Positions 42,860-51,382 of a stretch of 64,000 bases of DNA are shown in pieces. Below the pieces are notes generated by a model that ran no database searches, was not told the origin of the DNA, and worked only from the letters and a program-made list of their open reading frames with translations. Each line of letters begins with the position of its first letter. Positions within the stretch are counted from its first letter, which is position 1. Source of the DNA: Solwaraspora sp. WMMD791 (GTDB taxonomy: Bacteria > Actinomycetota > Actinomycetes > Mycobacteriales > Micromonosporaceae); assembly GCF_029581195.1 (NCBI RefSeq), contig NZ_CP120737.1:2542001-2606000 (forward strand), given 5' to 3'. Position numbers and translations under genes: made by a program.

Positions 42860-43710
42860 CAGCCACCACCGCGCATGATCGAGCTGCCCTCGAAGGTCGG
42901 TGCGGGGGCCGCGACGTCGCTCAGGTCCAGCCGACCGGACTGTCCGTAGAACTCGACCGGGTTACGCCACAGCACCCGGTCGACGTCGTCGTCGCTGAAG
43001 CCGGCGGCCAGCATCGCCTCGCCGGTTCTCCGGGTCAGCAGCGGGTCGGACCGGCCCCAGTCGGCGGCCGAGTTGACCAGGATCCGCTCCGGGCCGTACT
43101 GCTTGAGGATCTCGACCATGCGCGGCGGGGACATCTTGGTCTCCGGATAGATCGAGAAGCCCATCCAGCAGCCGGACTCCTTGACCAGCCCGACCGTCAC
43201 CTCGTTGAGGTGGTCGACGACCACTCGGCCGGGGTCGATGCCGGACTCGGCGACCACCGCCAGGGTCCGTTCGGTGCCCCGGGCCTTGTCCCGGTGCGGG
43301 GTGTGCACCAGGGCCGGCAGCTCGTGCGCGCGGGCCAGCGCCAACTGGGCGGCGAACGCCTCGTCCTCGGCCGGCGTCATCGAGTCGTAGCCGATCTCGC
43401 CGACCGCCACCACCCCGTCCTTGACCAGGTAGCGGGGCAGGACGTCGAGCACGCCGGTGCAGCGGGGGTCGTTGGCCTCCTTGGGGTTCAACGCCAGCGT
43501 GGCGAAGTGCCGGATGCCGAACTGACTGGCCCGGTACGGTTCCCAGCCCAGCAGGGAGTCGAAGTAGTCGACGAAGGAGCCGACGTTGGTGCGCGGCTGG
43601 CCGAGCCAGAACGCCGGTTCGACCAGGGCACGGACCCCGGCGTCGGCCATCGCCTGGTAGTCGTCGGTGGTCCGCGAGGTCATGTGGATGTGCGGGTCGA
43701 AGATGCGCAC
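42859..43710 (-). CDS. eboB: EboB-like TatD-family metal hydrolase
   Basis: The 283-residue amidohydrolase-fold protein starts with the metal motif FDPHIHMTS and has GEIGYD, HTPHRDKARG, VVDHLNE and NSAADWGRSDP, which supply the His and Asp ligands of a TatD-like site. It corresponds to the TatD-family member of Ebo clusters. The GTG or ATG start directly abuts the EboA-like stop. It is cytosolic by lack of signal. The substrate is unknown. Confidence 0.82.
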   Translation of the reverse strand: MRIFDPHIHMTSRTTDDYQAMADAGVRALVEPAFWLGQPRTNVGSFVDYFDSLLGWEPYRASQFGIRHFATLALNPKEANDPRCTGVLDVLPRYLVKDGVVAVGEIGYDSMTPAEDEAFAAQLALARAHELPALVHTPHRDKARGTERTLAVVAESGIDPGRVVVDHLNEVTVGLVKESGCWMGFSIYPETKMSPPRMVEILKQYGPERILVNSAADWGRSDPLLTRRTGEAMLAAGFSDDDVDRVLWRNPVEFYGQSGRLDLSDVAAPAPTFEGSSIMRGGG

Positions 43711-44424
43711 TCACCCCTCCTGTCGGGTCGTGGTGGACACGGGTCCGGTGGTGGTGACGTCCGCCGGGTCGGCGGCGGTCGGCGTCGCCGCGCGCAGCCG
43801 CCGCAGCAGGGCGAGCGCGTCGTCGGGCAGGGTCCGGCCGGCGGCCACCCGCTCGTCGTGCAGCCCGGTCAGCATGATCAGCAACTCGTCGTCGGCGCGG
43901 GTGTCGAGGTCGTGCACGGCGGCCAGCGGCACCCCGGTGAAGACGCACTTGAGCACCGCCTGCCGCCACGCCGGCTGGTCCAGGTGGCGGGCGTAGTCGC
44001 CGAGCGCGGCGGCCAGCAGCCGGGTGTCGTTGGTGCGGATCGCGTCGTGCAGCAGCGGCACCGCCCGGTCACCGATCGGCAGCAACGGCAGCGCGGTGAG
44101 CACCGCGCGGCGTTCGGCGGCGTCTCCGTACTGGTAGCAGTCGGTCACCGCGGCCGCCAGCGTCCCCGCGTCGGTGACGGTGGCCAGATCGGCGAGCAGC
44201 ACCGCCCGGGCGGCGACGTCGGCGCTCCAGCCGGGCGCGTCGGCCAGGTCGGCACGCCCACAGCGACGACCGACTGCGGCGAACAGCGTCGGCAGGGCGG
44301 CCGGGTCGGCGACGATCCGGGTCCGCGCCTGCGCGAGCCAGTCCGGATCGGGTACGTCGTGCAGCGCGGCGACGAGTCGCGCCACGACGGCGGTGGGGTC
44401 GGCGGTCGCGGTGGGCTGGTTCAC
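43711..44424 (-). CDS. eboA: EboA-domain protein
   Basis: The 237-residue helical protein has the EboA core: GRADLADAPGWSADVAARAV, CYQYGDAAERRAVLTALPLL, DAIRTNDTRLLAAALGDYAR and the strongly conserved WRQAVLKCVFTGVPLAAVHD. Its biochemical role is unknown. The GTG start overlaps the previous gene's stop by 4 bases. The Ala/Thr-rich C-terminus is not conserved. Confidence 0.82.
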   Translation of the reverse strand: MNQPTATADPTAVVARLVAALHDVPDPDWLAQARTRIVADPAALPTLFAAVGRRCGRADLADAPGWSADVAARAVLLADLATVTDAGTLAAAVTDCYQYGDAAERRAVLTALPLLPIGDRAVPLLHDAIRTNDTRLLAAALGDYARHLDQPAWRQAVLKCVFTGVPLAAVHDLDTRADDELLIMLTGLHDERVAAGRTLPDDALALLRRLRAATPTAADPADVTTTGPVSTTTRQEG

Positions 44425-45356
44425 GACTTGCCTCCTTCGTCACGGGTGCCGGTGCCGGCTTCTCCGGCGGTGCCGCCTGCCGCGCGGGTGCCGGTGTCGG
44501 CAAGGGCGCGGCGCTGCGCGGCACGGAGAAATTCGATGGAGTGGGCGGCGACCGCCGGGGCGGCGTGTGAGTGCCGGGGCAGCTCGACGGCGACCAGGCC
44601 GCGGTAGCCGGCCGCGCCGAGGGCGGCCAGTACCGGCGGAAAGTCGATCTCCCCGGTGCCGAACTCGAGATGCTCGTGTACGCCCCGGCGCATGTCGTCG
44701 ATCTGGACGTTGACCAGGTGTGCGGCCACCTCGGTGACGCACTGCGGCACCGGCAGCGGCTCCAGGCAGCGGCAGTGCCCGATGTCGAGGGTGATGCCGA
44801 ACCGGTCCGGGTCGCCGAGTGCCGTACGCAGCCGCCGCCAGTCGGCGATGTCGGCCACCAGCATGCCGGGTTCGGGCTCGAATCCGAGGGTGACACCGGC
44901 GGTGTCGGCGGCGTCGACCACGGTGGCGCAGCCGTCGACCAGCCGTTGCCAGGCGGTGGCGTCGTCGACCTCGGCCGGGCGCACCCCGGACCAGAAGGAG
45001 ACCGCCTCCGCGCCGAGGTCGGCGCCGATCGCCACGGCCCGGCGCAGAAAGTCGATCCGGTGCGCGGCCGCGTCGTGCAGCAGGGTCGGGGCGTGCTTGT
45101 GCCACGGGTCGAGCAGGTACCGCGCGCCGGTCTCGATCACCACCGCGAGGCCCAGGTCACGCAGCCGGTCGGCGACCCGGATCACCGTGGCGGGCAGGTC
45201 GGCGGCGTACGGGTCGAGGTGGTCGTGGTCGAGGGTGAGGGCAACTCCCTGGTAGCCGAGATCGGCGAGCAGGGCCAACGCGTCGGTGAGCCGGTGGTTG
45301 GCGAAACCGTTGGTGCCGTAACCGAAGCGCAGCCCGGCCAGCGTGTCGGCGCTCAT
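44421..45356 (-). CDS. Sugar phosphate isomerase/epimerase-type TIM-barrel protein
   Basis: The 311-residue protein has the barrel motifs GYQGVALTLDHDHLDP, LAVVIETGARYLLDPW, AEAVSFWSGV, LGFEPEPGMLVAD, GITLDIGHCRC, HLVNVQIDDMRRG and LVAVELPRHSH, with a likely Glu/Asp/His/Glu metal site. It is distinct from the EboE-like protein three genes downstream. Next to an inositol-phosphate synthase it could act on an inositol or sugar phosphate derivative. The ATG overlaps the UbiA stop by 4 bases. Confidence 0.82.
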   Translation of the reverse strand: MSADTLAGLRFGYGTNGFANHRLTDALALLADLGYQGVALTLDHDHLDPYAADLPATVIRVADRLRDLGLAVVIETGARYLLDPWHKHAPTLLHDAAAHRIDFLRRAVAIGADLGAEAVSFWSGVRPAEVDDATAWQRLVDGCATVVDAADTAGVTLGFEPEPGMLVADIADWRRLRTALGDPDRFGITLDIGHCRCLEPLPVPQCVTEVAAHLVNVQIDDMRRGVHEHLEFGTGEIDFPPVLAALGAAGYRGLVAVELPRHSHAAPAVAAHSIEFLRAAQRRALADTGTRAAGGTAGEAGTGTRDEGGKS

Positions 45357-46306
45357 GTCGGCGACACCAGGCGGGCCAGCCGCCGGCCCAACGGCGCGGC
45401 GGCGGCCACGGCGAGCCCGACCAGAGTCGCGGCGCCGGTGGCGGTCGCCGGCGACCGGGCGGTGAGCGCGCCCTGCAGCGCGGGCAGCCCGACGATGCCG
45501 GCGCCGACGGCGGCCTGCACCTGATGCGGTGCGGGATCGCGGGCCACCGCCACCTGCGCGGCACCGTAACGGGCCGCGTACCAGCCGGCGAGGCCGGCGG
45601 TGACCGCCGCCCGCCACCAGCGGCCGGCGCCGGCCGATGCGGACCCTGCCGACGTGGACCCTGGCGCTGCGGACCCTGGCGCTGCGGGTCGCCGGGCCGC
45701 CGGTGCGGCGGCGGCCACGGCGATCGCGGCGGTGCCGGCCAGGGTCGCCGCCGGCAACCGGGGGTCGGCCCCGCTGACCTCGCTGCGGGACAGCTCGGTG
45801 ACGGTGTAGGTGTGCGCGGCGACCGCCAGCGCGGCGGGCAGCGCCGGCCGCAGTCGGCCGGACCCGGCGGCCCCCAGCAGCACGTCCAGGCCCCGGCAGG
45901 TCGCCATCACCGCCGGCCCGGCAGCGGTGTTCTTGGCCCACAGGTCGTACGCCCAGACGGCGGCGGTCAACGGCACCCCGACGGCGAGTGCCCGACGGCC
46001 GCCGACGGCGGCGGTCACCGCGAGGCTGGCGGTGGTGAGCCCGGCCGCGACGGCGAGCGCGGTGCCCGGGGCGACCCGGCCGGACGGGATCGGCCGGGTC
46101 GGCCGTTCGACCGCGTCGAGCTCCCGGTCGGCCCAGTCGTTGGCGGCCATGCCCGCCCAGTAGAGGCAGACCGACGCGCCGGCCAGGCCGGCGGTACGCG
46201 GGCCGAGTCCACCGGCGGCGGCCGCGCCGGCCACCACGTCGCCCGGTACGGACAGCGCCGCCGGCGCCCGGACCAGCTCGGCGAGGTCGCGCCACCGTAC
46301 GGACAT
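45353..46306 (-). CDS. eboC: UbiA-family prenyltransferase (EboC-like)
   Basis: The 317-residue membrane protein has about eight helices. It has the first aspartate-rich motif NDWADRELDAVERPTRPIPS, which binds the prenyl diphosphate through Mg2+. The second motif region is less clear (YDLWAKNT). UbiA enzymes attach a prenyl chain to an aromatic or polar acceptor in the membrane. The loop near residues 225-245 contains a 15-bp tandem duplication. The ATG overlaps the inositol-phosphate synthase stop (TGATG), so the two are tightly coupled. Confidence 0.82.
   Translation of the reverse strand: MSVRWRDLAELVRAPAALSVPGDVVAGAAAAGGLGPRTAGLAGASVCLYWAGMAANDWADRELDAVERPTRPIPSGRVAPGTALAVAAGLTTASLAVTAAVGGRRALAVGVPLTAAVWAYDLWAKNTAAGPAVMATCRGLDVLLGAAGSGRLRPALPAALAVAAHTYTVTELSRSEVSGADPRLPAATLAGTAAIAVAAAAPAARRPAAPGSAAPGSTSAGSASAGAGRWWRAAVTAGLAGWYAARYGAAQVAVARDPAPHQVQAAVGAGIVGLPALQGALTARSPATATGAATLVGLAVAAAAPLGRRLARLVSPT
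45656..45685. repeat. 15-bp tandem duplication in the UbiA gene
   Basis: GGACCCTGGCGCTGC is present twice in tandem (45656-45670 and 45671-45685). It lies in the segment for an Ala/Ser/Gly/Pro-rich loop between helices. Confidence 0.8.
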
Positions 46307-47469
46307 CAGCGTGCCCCGCCGGCGTCGGTCGCCCGGTCCTGCAGGCCGGCGACGAACTCGACGAGCACCCGCCACTGATCGCCCAGAGCGTGCGGGCCGT
46401 CGCCGATCGGATCCTTGAAGAAGAAGCCCAGCTCGGGCAGGGGTCCGCTGCGGCCGGCATGCTGCGCCGCAGCGGTCAGCCGGGCCAGGTCCAACACCAG
46501 TGGGGCCGCCAGCGCCGAGTCACAACCGTGCCAGGTGAACTCCATCCGCATGGCGGTGCCGAGGAAACCGGAGAAGGTGATCAGGTCCCAGGCGGTCTTG
46601 AAGTCGCCGATGTCGTCGACGTACTCGATGCGGGTGTGGCCCTGCGGCTGGTAGCCGAGGATTTCGGCGAGCACCCGCTGCTTGCTGGCCGACTTGGCCG
46701 CGTTGGCCGCCGGCTCAGCCAGGTTGGCGCCGTCGCCGCCGCCGAGCAGGTTGCTGCCGGACCAGCTGCGTACCTGCAGGTTGCGCAGCGCGAACATCGG
46801 CGCGAGCACCGCCTTGACCAGGGTCTCGCCGGTCTTGCCGTCGTGTCCGGCGTACGGTGCCGACCGTTGCCGGGCCAGTTCGTCGAGGGCGGGCAACCGG
46901 GCCCCGGTCGACGGGGTGAAGTCGACGTAGCCGCAGCCGGCCTGCAGGGCCGCGTACGCGGCGAGCGCGCTCGGCGGCAGCACCGGTTGCGACCCGGCCA
47001 GCGCCTCGACCAGTGCGGCGAGGCGCTGGTGTGCCGGGTGCGGTGGCGGTGCCGGTTCGGTGGTGGATACGTTGACGACGACGACTTGGTCGAGCTGGTG
47101 CCGGTCACGGAAGGCGGCCAGGTCGGCGGTGATGGCCGCCGCCGTCTCGGCCTGGGTGGCCAGCGCCGGCAGCGGTCGGATCTGTGGTTCGATCCCGGCC
47201 AGTTCGGCGTGCAGCGCGGTGACCAGCCGGCTCGGGACGACTCCGGCGCTGGCCAGCGCGTCGGCCTTCTTGACCAGTGGCGTCGCGGCGATGTCGTGGC
47301 CGCCGAAGACGAGGTCGGCGAAGCCCGGCAGGGCCGGGCCGCGCAGTGGCGGCAACTCGGTGACGCACCCGGTGGCGTCCGCCAGCCCGGCGCGCAGTGC
47401 CAACGCGCCGACGATGCTGGTGACCGCGACCGAGCCGCGGGCTCCGATCAGCCAGACTCCGGTTCGCAT
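46306..47469 (-). CDS. myo-Inositol-phosphate synthase-type sugar-phosphate cyclase
   Basis: The 387-residue protein begins with the NAD site GVWLIGARGSVAVTS. Its core has SNLLGGGDGANLAEP, the equivalent of the GNNDGxNL block of eukaryote-type synthases, then KSASKQRVLAEILGY, IEYVDDIGDFKTAWDLI and FTWHGCDSALAAPLVLDLAR. It would cyclize glucose 6-phosphate, or another sugar phosphate, to an inositol phosphate. GGAGG lies before the ATG; an upstream TTG (47481) is less likely. It heads the Ebo-type operon, where the EboD dehydroquinate-synthase-like cyclase is otherwise expected. Confidence 0.85.
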   Translation of the reverse strand: MRTGVWLIGARGSVAVTSIVGALALRAGLADATGCVTELPPLRGPALPGFADLVFGGHDIAATPLVKKADALASAGVVPSRLVTALHAELAGIEPQIRPLPALATQAETAAAITADLAAFRDRHQLDQVVVVNVSTTEPAPPPHPAHQRLAALVEALAGSQPVLPPSALAAYAALQAGCGYVDFTPSTGARLPALDELARQRSAPYAGHDGKTGETLVKAVLAPMFALRNLQVRSWSGSNLLGGGDGANLAEPAANAAKSASKQRVLAEILGYQPQGHTRIEYVDDIGDFKTAWDLITFSGFLGTAMRMEFTWHGCDSALAAPLVLDLARLTAAAQHAGRSGPLPELGFFFKDPIGDGPHALGDQWRVLVEFVAGLQDRATDAGGAR

Positions 47470-47838
47470 TCCTGCCTCCAAACCCCCGCCACCGGCGGTT
47501 CGTCCTGCGATGGGTCAGCTGACCCCGCCGATTCAGGTGAGGCCCCGTCCGTCCGGGCGCGCCAGGGTGGCACCACCGTCGACGGCACCGAAGTCGGCGT
47601 CAACGACGCCGTCGCCGGGCCCGGTCGACCGGACGGACGGGGCAGTGGCAGACAGGGACGTTCGGCGTTCGGCCCTGTCTCCCCCGCTTTCCGTGCGTGC
47701 GGGCCGGCAGGTACGTCGGTCCGCGGTCGTGCTGGTGGTCCCTGGCCGGGGGCGGCTGGTGCGCCCGCCCCCGGCAGTTACCGGGGTTGTCGCCCGTGCC
47801 GCCGGGATCCGTTCGGGTCCCGGCGGCGCGGGCCGGGG
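47470..47838. other. Intergenic region with terminators and the presumed Ebo-operon promoter
   Basis: These 369 bases have no convincing gene. The right half carries two GC hairpins (47798-47827 and 47745-47775) behind the secreted dehydrogenase gene. The left part must hold the minus-strand promoter of the 47469-39148 operon, but no clear -35/-10 pair was found. Confidence 0.5.
47745..47827 (-). terminator. Two tandem hairpins after the secreted dehydrogenase gene
   Basis: The first hairpin in the transcription direction is a 10-bp stem (47798-47807 with 47818-47827, 10-base loop). The second is an 11-bp stem (47745-47755 with 47765-47775, 9-base loop). Both are perfect and lie 11-94 bases after the stop. 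Confidence 0.7.
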
Positions 47839-50800
47839 TCAGCTCGCCGGAACGAACTGCACCCAGTTGAGGTTGAACATGTTGAACGTCGGTCCACCTT
47901 CGACCGAACGGAACACCAGGTAGAGACGGTGTGTCCCGGCCGGGTGGTCGACTGCCACGTCGGTGCTGGCCCAGGCGTTGGTGCCGGTGGTGGCGTTCAG
48001 CGTGGTGCTGGCCACCAGCGGTCCGTCCGGTGCGTCGACGCGCAGTTCGACGACCGCCCGCGGGGTGCCCGCGGTCGCCGTCGAGCCGCCGGCGTGGCGC
48101 AGCGTCACCGTGTCGATCCCACCGAGGTTGATCGGGTCGAACGCGATGTGGCCGCCGTTGGTGATTCCGGATACCTGCTGGCCGCCACCGGTGTCGGAGG
48201 TGTTGGACACCGAGACGCCCTGCTTGACCGGGGCGAACTCGGCCTGCTGCTGGTACAGCTGGATGGTGGCCTGGCCGACCGCGGTCAGCGCCGGTTGGCC
48301 ACCCGCGCCCAGGTCGGTGTAGCTGGCACTGATCCCGCCGAACAGGTAGCTGCCGGCGTGGTCGGCACCGTCGGCCGGGGTGGGCAGGTTACCGGTGCAG
48401 CCCGTGGTGGTGGTCTGCGGGTGACCGTGCTCGTCGTGGCCGAGGACGAAGGTGACCTCGAGCCGGCTGCAGTCGATGGTGCCGTCCTCGGGGTCGGTCA
48501 CGGTGACGGTGTACGGCACCGTGTCGCCCCAGTTGAAGAAGGAACCGGACAGCGGAGTGTTCACCACGACCGTCGGCGCGGTGTTGCCGACCGTGATGGT
48601 CCGGCTCAACGTCGCCTGCTTGCCGTTGGTGTCGGTCACCGTCAGCTGGGCGTAGTACACGCCGTTGCTGGTGTAGGTGTACGACGCGTCCGGGTCGGTG
48701 GAGTCGGTCGTGCCGTCCCCGTTGAAGTCCCAGGCGTAGCTGATGCTGGCGCCGACCTCGGGGGTACGCGAGCCCTCGCTGGAGAACTGCACGGTCAGCG
48801 GGGCCTGGCCGGAGGTGGCCGACGCGGTGAGTTCGGCGACCGGGCCGCGGGTGCCCTTGACGTAGCGGATCTGGTAGAGCGACGCGTCCGGGTTGGCCCG
48901 GAAGAAGCCGTCACCGTAGTCCAGCACGTAGAGGGTGCCGTCCGGGCCGATCTCCATGTCCATCGGGTTGTCGAAGACGAACGTGCTGGGCAGGAAGCGC
49001 TCGACGCCGAAGAACTTGCCGCTGCCGTTGGTCCGCATGGTGAACATCCGGTCCCGGCTGAACTCGCCGAAGAAGACGGCGTCGTTGTAGTACTCCGGCA
49101 GCTTGTACTCGGAGTCGAGTGAGTCGTCGAACTTGTAGATCGGGCCGCCCATCGGGCCGACGCCGCCGGTGCCGATCGCGGGCCACTGGAAGTCGCAGGT
49201 GCCGGCCGGGTCGACCAGGTAGCTGTCCCGACAGGTGGTGGTCGCGTTGAAGGTGTACCAGAACTGTGGCTGCTCGACCGGCGGCAACAGGCTGCGGCCG
49301 GTGTTGCGGGGCGAGTCGTTGATCGGCGCCGCGCAGTTGAACGGCTCACCGGAGGTCTGGGTGGTGAAGTCGTAGTCGATGTACGGCAGGGTCGGCGAGT
49401 AGCAGTACGGCCAGCCGTAGTTGCCCGCCTTGTTGGTGGCGAACCATCGACCGGTGCCCTCCGGGCCCCGGGTGGCGCTCGGGTTACGCGAGTCCGGCGA
49501 GTAGTCACCGATGTAGACGAAGCCGCGTGAGTCAACGTCGAACCGGAACGGGTTGCGCAGACCCATCAGGAAGATCTCCGGGCGGGTCTTGTCGTCCAGG
49601 TCCTCCGACTCCGGGAACAGGTTGCCAGCGGGGATGCTGTAGCTGCCGTCCGCCTTGAGCTTGATCCGCAGCACCTTGCCACGCAGGTCGTTGGTGTTGG
49701 CCGAGGAGCGGGCGGCGTCGTACGCCGGCCCGCGGCTCGGTGACCGGTTGATCGGCGTGTAGCCGTCCGAGCCGCTGGCGTTGGTGTCGTCACCGGTGAC
49801 GAGGTAGAGCAGGCCCTTTCCGTCGAACTTGACCTCGCCGGCGACGTGGCAGCAGGCGCCCCGGTCGGTGTCGACCTTGAGGATCTCCTGCTCGGTCGAC
49901 AGGTCCAGGTGCGGCGTCGGTTCTTCGACGAACTTGACCCGCGACAGCAGGTTGTAGCCCTTGAATGCGTCCCAGACGCTCGGGTCGTCGCTGTTGGCCG
50001 GCGCGTCGCCCTCGTTGACCCCGGGGGTGGCCGGGTTGTCGACGGGGGTGTCCAGCGGCGGCGCGTAGTAGAGGTAGACCCACTTGTTCTCGGCGAAGTT
50101 CGGGTCCAGGGTGACCGACTGCAGGCCGTCCTCGTCGTGCTGGTAGACGGGGACGGTGGTGATCACCGGGCTGGCGCCGGAGGCGGGGTCGTAGAGGCGG
50201 ATCTCGCCAGCGCGGGTGTTGTGCAGCACCCGGCCGTCGGGCAGCACCGCGAGGCTCATCGGCTCACCGGGCTGGTCGTTGAGGACGACCCGCTCGTAGT
50301 TGGACTCGACGGTGGCGCCGCAGTCGCCTTCGGCCGCGCCAGCGGCCCACTGGATGCCGCCGAGCAGGTGCTTGCGGACGGCACCGAGGGTGAAGGTGTC
50401 CGGCGACGAGCCGAGACCGGTGTACCAGGACCGGCCGCCCTGGTAGTCCTGACACCAGGAGACCGGGTGGTCGTAGCCCATGCTGCTGCCGCTGATCGTG
50501 TCGGTGTTCACGGTGGCGAGCACGTGCTGGATGCCCCGAACGTTCTCGGTGAAGTTCAGGTAGTTCTCGTCGATGGTCAGCTCGCGCGAGATGGTGCTGG
50601 TCGACGGGTGGTAACGGTCCGCTACGTCGATCACGCCGGCGCCGCTGGCGGTGGTGCCGGTCGAGGTGGTGCCGACCAGGCCGCGGTAGAACGCCCAGTC
50701 GGGTTCGGCGTCGACGGCGGCGTGTACGCCGATGTAGCCGTTACCGGCCTTGACGTAGTCCTCGAAGGCTTCCTGCTGGTGGTCGTCGAGCACGTCACCG

Positions 50801-51096
50801 GTGTTGTTCAGGAAGACCACGGCGCGGTAGTTCGCCAGGTTCTCCGGAGTGAACACGGTGCTGTTGCGCGACACGTCGATGGTGAAGCCGTTGTTGTTGC
50901 CGAGGGTGCGGATGGCGTTGACGCCCTTGGCGGTGGACGGGTGGGCGACCCCTTCGGTGTTGGTGAACACCAGCACCTGGTAGCCCTCGTCGTGGTCGTG
51001 GCCGTCGTGTGCGACCGCTGGCGCGGTGGCGATCATGGGCGCGGTGAGTGCCGCGCCCGCGGCGACGGCAAGCCATCGCCGGGTGGATCTGTTCAT
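47839..51096 (-). CDS. Secreted ThuA / PQQ-type sugar dehydrogenase / PKD multidomain protein
   Basis: The 1085-residue precursor has a signal peptide ending near APAVA (about residue 30). A ThuA domain follows (about 40-260: VLVFTNTEGVAHPST, YIGVHAAVDAEPDW). Next is a glucose/sorbosone dehydrogenase-like beta-propeller (about 265-760: SLAVLPDGRVL, HDEDGLQSVTLDPNF, FLMGLRNPFRFDVDSRG, YVLDYGDGFF). A PKD domain (about 770-860: PLTVQFSSEGSRTP) and a C-terminal carbohydrate-binding-like module (about 960-1085) close it. The start follows CGGAGGAACGACAG. It probably binds and oxidizes a polysaccharide-derived sugar outside the cell. Confidence 0.84.
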   Translation of the reverse strand: MNRSTRRWLAVAAGAALTAPMIATAPAVAHDGHDHDEGYQVLVFTNTEGVAHPSTAKGVNAIRTLGNNNGFTIDVSRNSTVFTPENLANYRAVVFLNNTGDVLDDHQQEAFEDYVKAGNGYIGVHAAVDAEPDWAFYRGLVGTTSTGTTASGAGVIDVADRYHPSTSTISRELTIDENYLNFTENVRGIQHVLATVNTDTISGSSMGYDHPVSWCQDYQGGRSWYTGLGSSPDTFTLGAVRKHLLGGIQWAAGAAEGDCGATVESNYERVVLNDQPGEPMSLAVLPDGRVLHNTRAGEIRLYDPASGASPVITTVPVYQHDEDGLQSVTLDPNFAENKWVYLYYAPPLDTPVDNPATPGVNEGDAPANSDDPSVWDAFKGYNLLSRVKFVEEPTPHLDLSTEQEILKVDTDRGACCHVAGEVKFDGKGLLYLVTGDDTNASGSDGYTPINRSPSRGPAYDAARSSANTNDLRGKVLRIKLKADGSYSIPAGNLFPESEDLDDKTRPEIFLMGLRNPFRFDVDSRGFVYIGDYSPDSRNPSATRGPEGTGRWFATNKAGNYGWPYCYSPTLPYIDYDFTTQTSGEPFNCAAPINDSPRNTGRSLLPPVEQPQFWYTFNATTTCRDSYLVDPAGTCDFQWPAIGTGGVGPMGGPIYKFDDSLDSEYKLPEYYNDAVFFGEFSRDRMFTMRTNGSGKFFGVERFLPSTFVFDNPMDMEIGPDGTLYVLDYGDGFFRANPDASLYQIRYVKGTRGPVAELTASATSGQAPLTVQFSSEGSRTPEVGASISYAWDFNGDGTTDSTDPDASYTYTSNGVYYAQLTVTDTNGKQATLSRTITVGNTAPTVVVNTPLSGSFFNWGDTVPYTVTVTDPEDGTIDCSRLEVTFVLGHDEHGHPQTTTTGCTGNLPTPADGADHAGSYLFGGISASYTDLGAGGQPALTAVGQATIQLYQQQAEFAPVKQGVSVSNTSDTGGGQQVSGITNGGHIAFDPINLGGIDTVTLRHAGGSTATAGTPRAVVELRVDAPDGPLVASTTLNATTGTNAWASTDVAVDHPAGTHRLYLVFRSVEGGPTFNMFNLNWVQFVPAS

Positions 51097-51234
51097 CTGT
51101 CGTTCCTCCGGGGGTTCGGGAGGCAAGGCCTCACCGGGGGGCACTAATTCCGTTGTGGACGGACAGTTACGGTTGGTGCCTCACCCCTGGCGCGGTGCCA
51201 CGTCCGCCAGAGTCTGTTGCGTACGCCGTGCTGG

Positions 51235-51279
51235 CCGTCCGGCGTGACCGGGGAATCCCGATCCGGTCACGCCGGACGG
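51235..51279. terminator. Strong hairpin between the Gfo/Idh gene and the secreted dehydrogenase gene
   Basis: A perfect 17-bp stem (51235-51251 with 51263-51279) encloses an 11-base loop. It follows the minus-strand operon ending at 51383. The rest of 51097-51382 holds the upstream region of the secreted protein gene. Confidence 0.75.
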
Positions 51280-51382
51280 ACCGTCCTCGTACCCGCGGAT
51301 CACCCGACGCGGGGCGCAACCGCGCCGGGTGACCCTCGCCCACGGGACGAGGAGCTTGGTGCTCAGGCCGCTTCGATCCCGC

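Noticed and set aside
39148-46306. Terpene biosynthetic cluster based on polyprenyl synthase plus UbiA
   Set aside because: No terpene cyclase, P450 or phytoene-type enzyme is present, while EboA, EboB, EboE and EboF-like genes are, so an Ebo-type cluster explains the content better.
46390-49122. Plus-strand open frame of 910 codons
   Set aside because: It lies opposite the inositol-phosphate synthase and secreted dehydrogenase genes, which have clear motifs and starts. The frame is a composition shadow.
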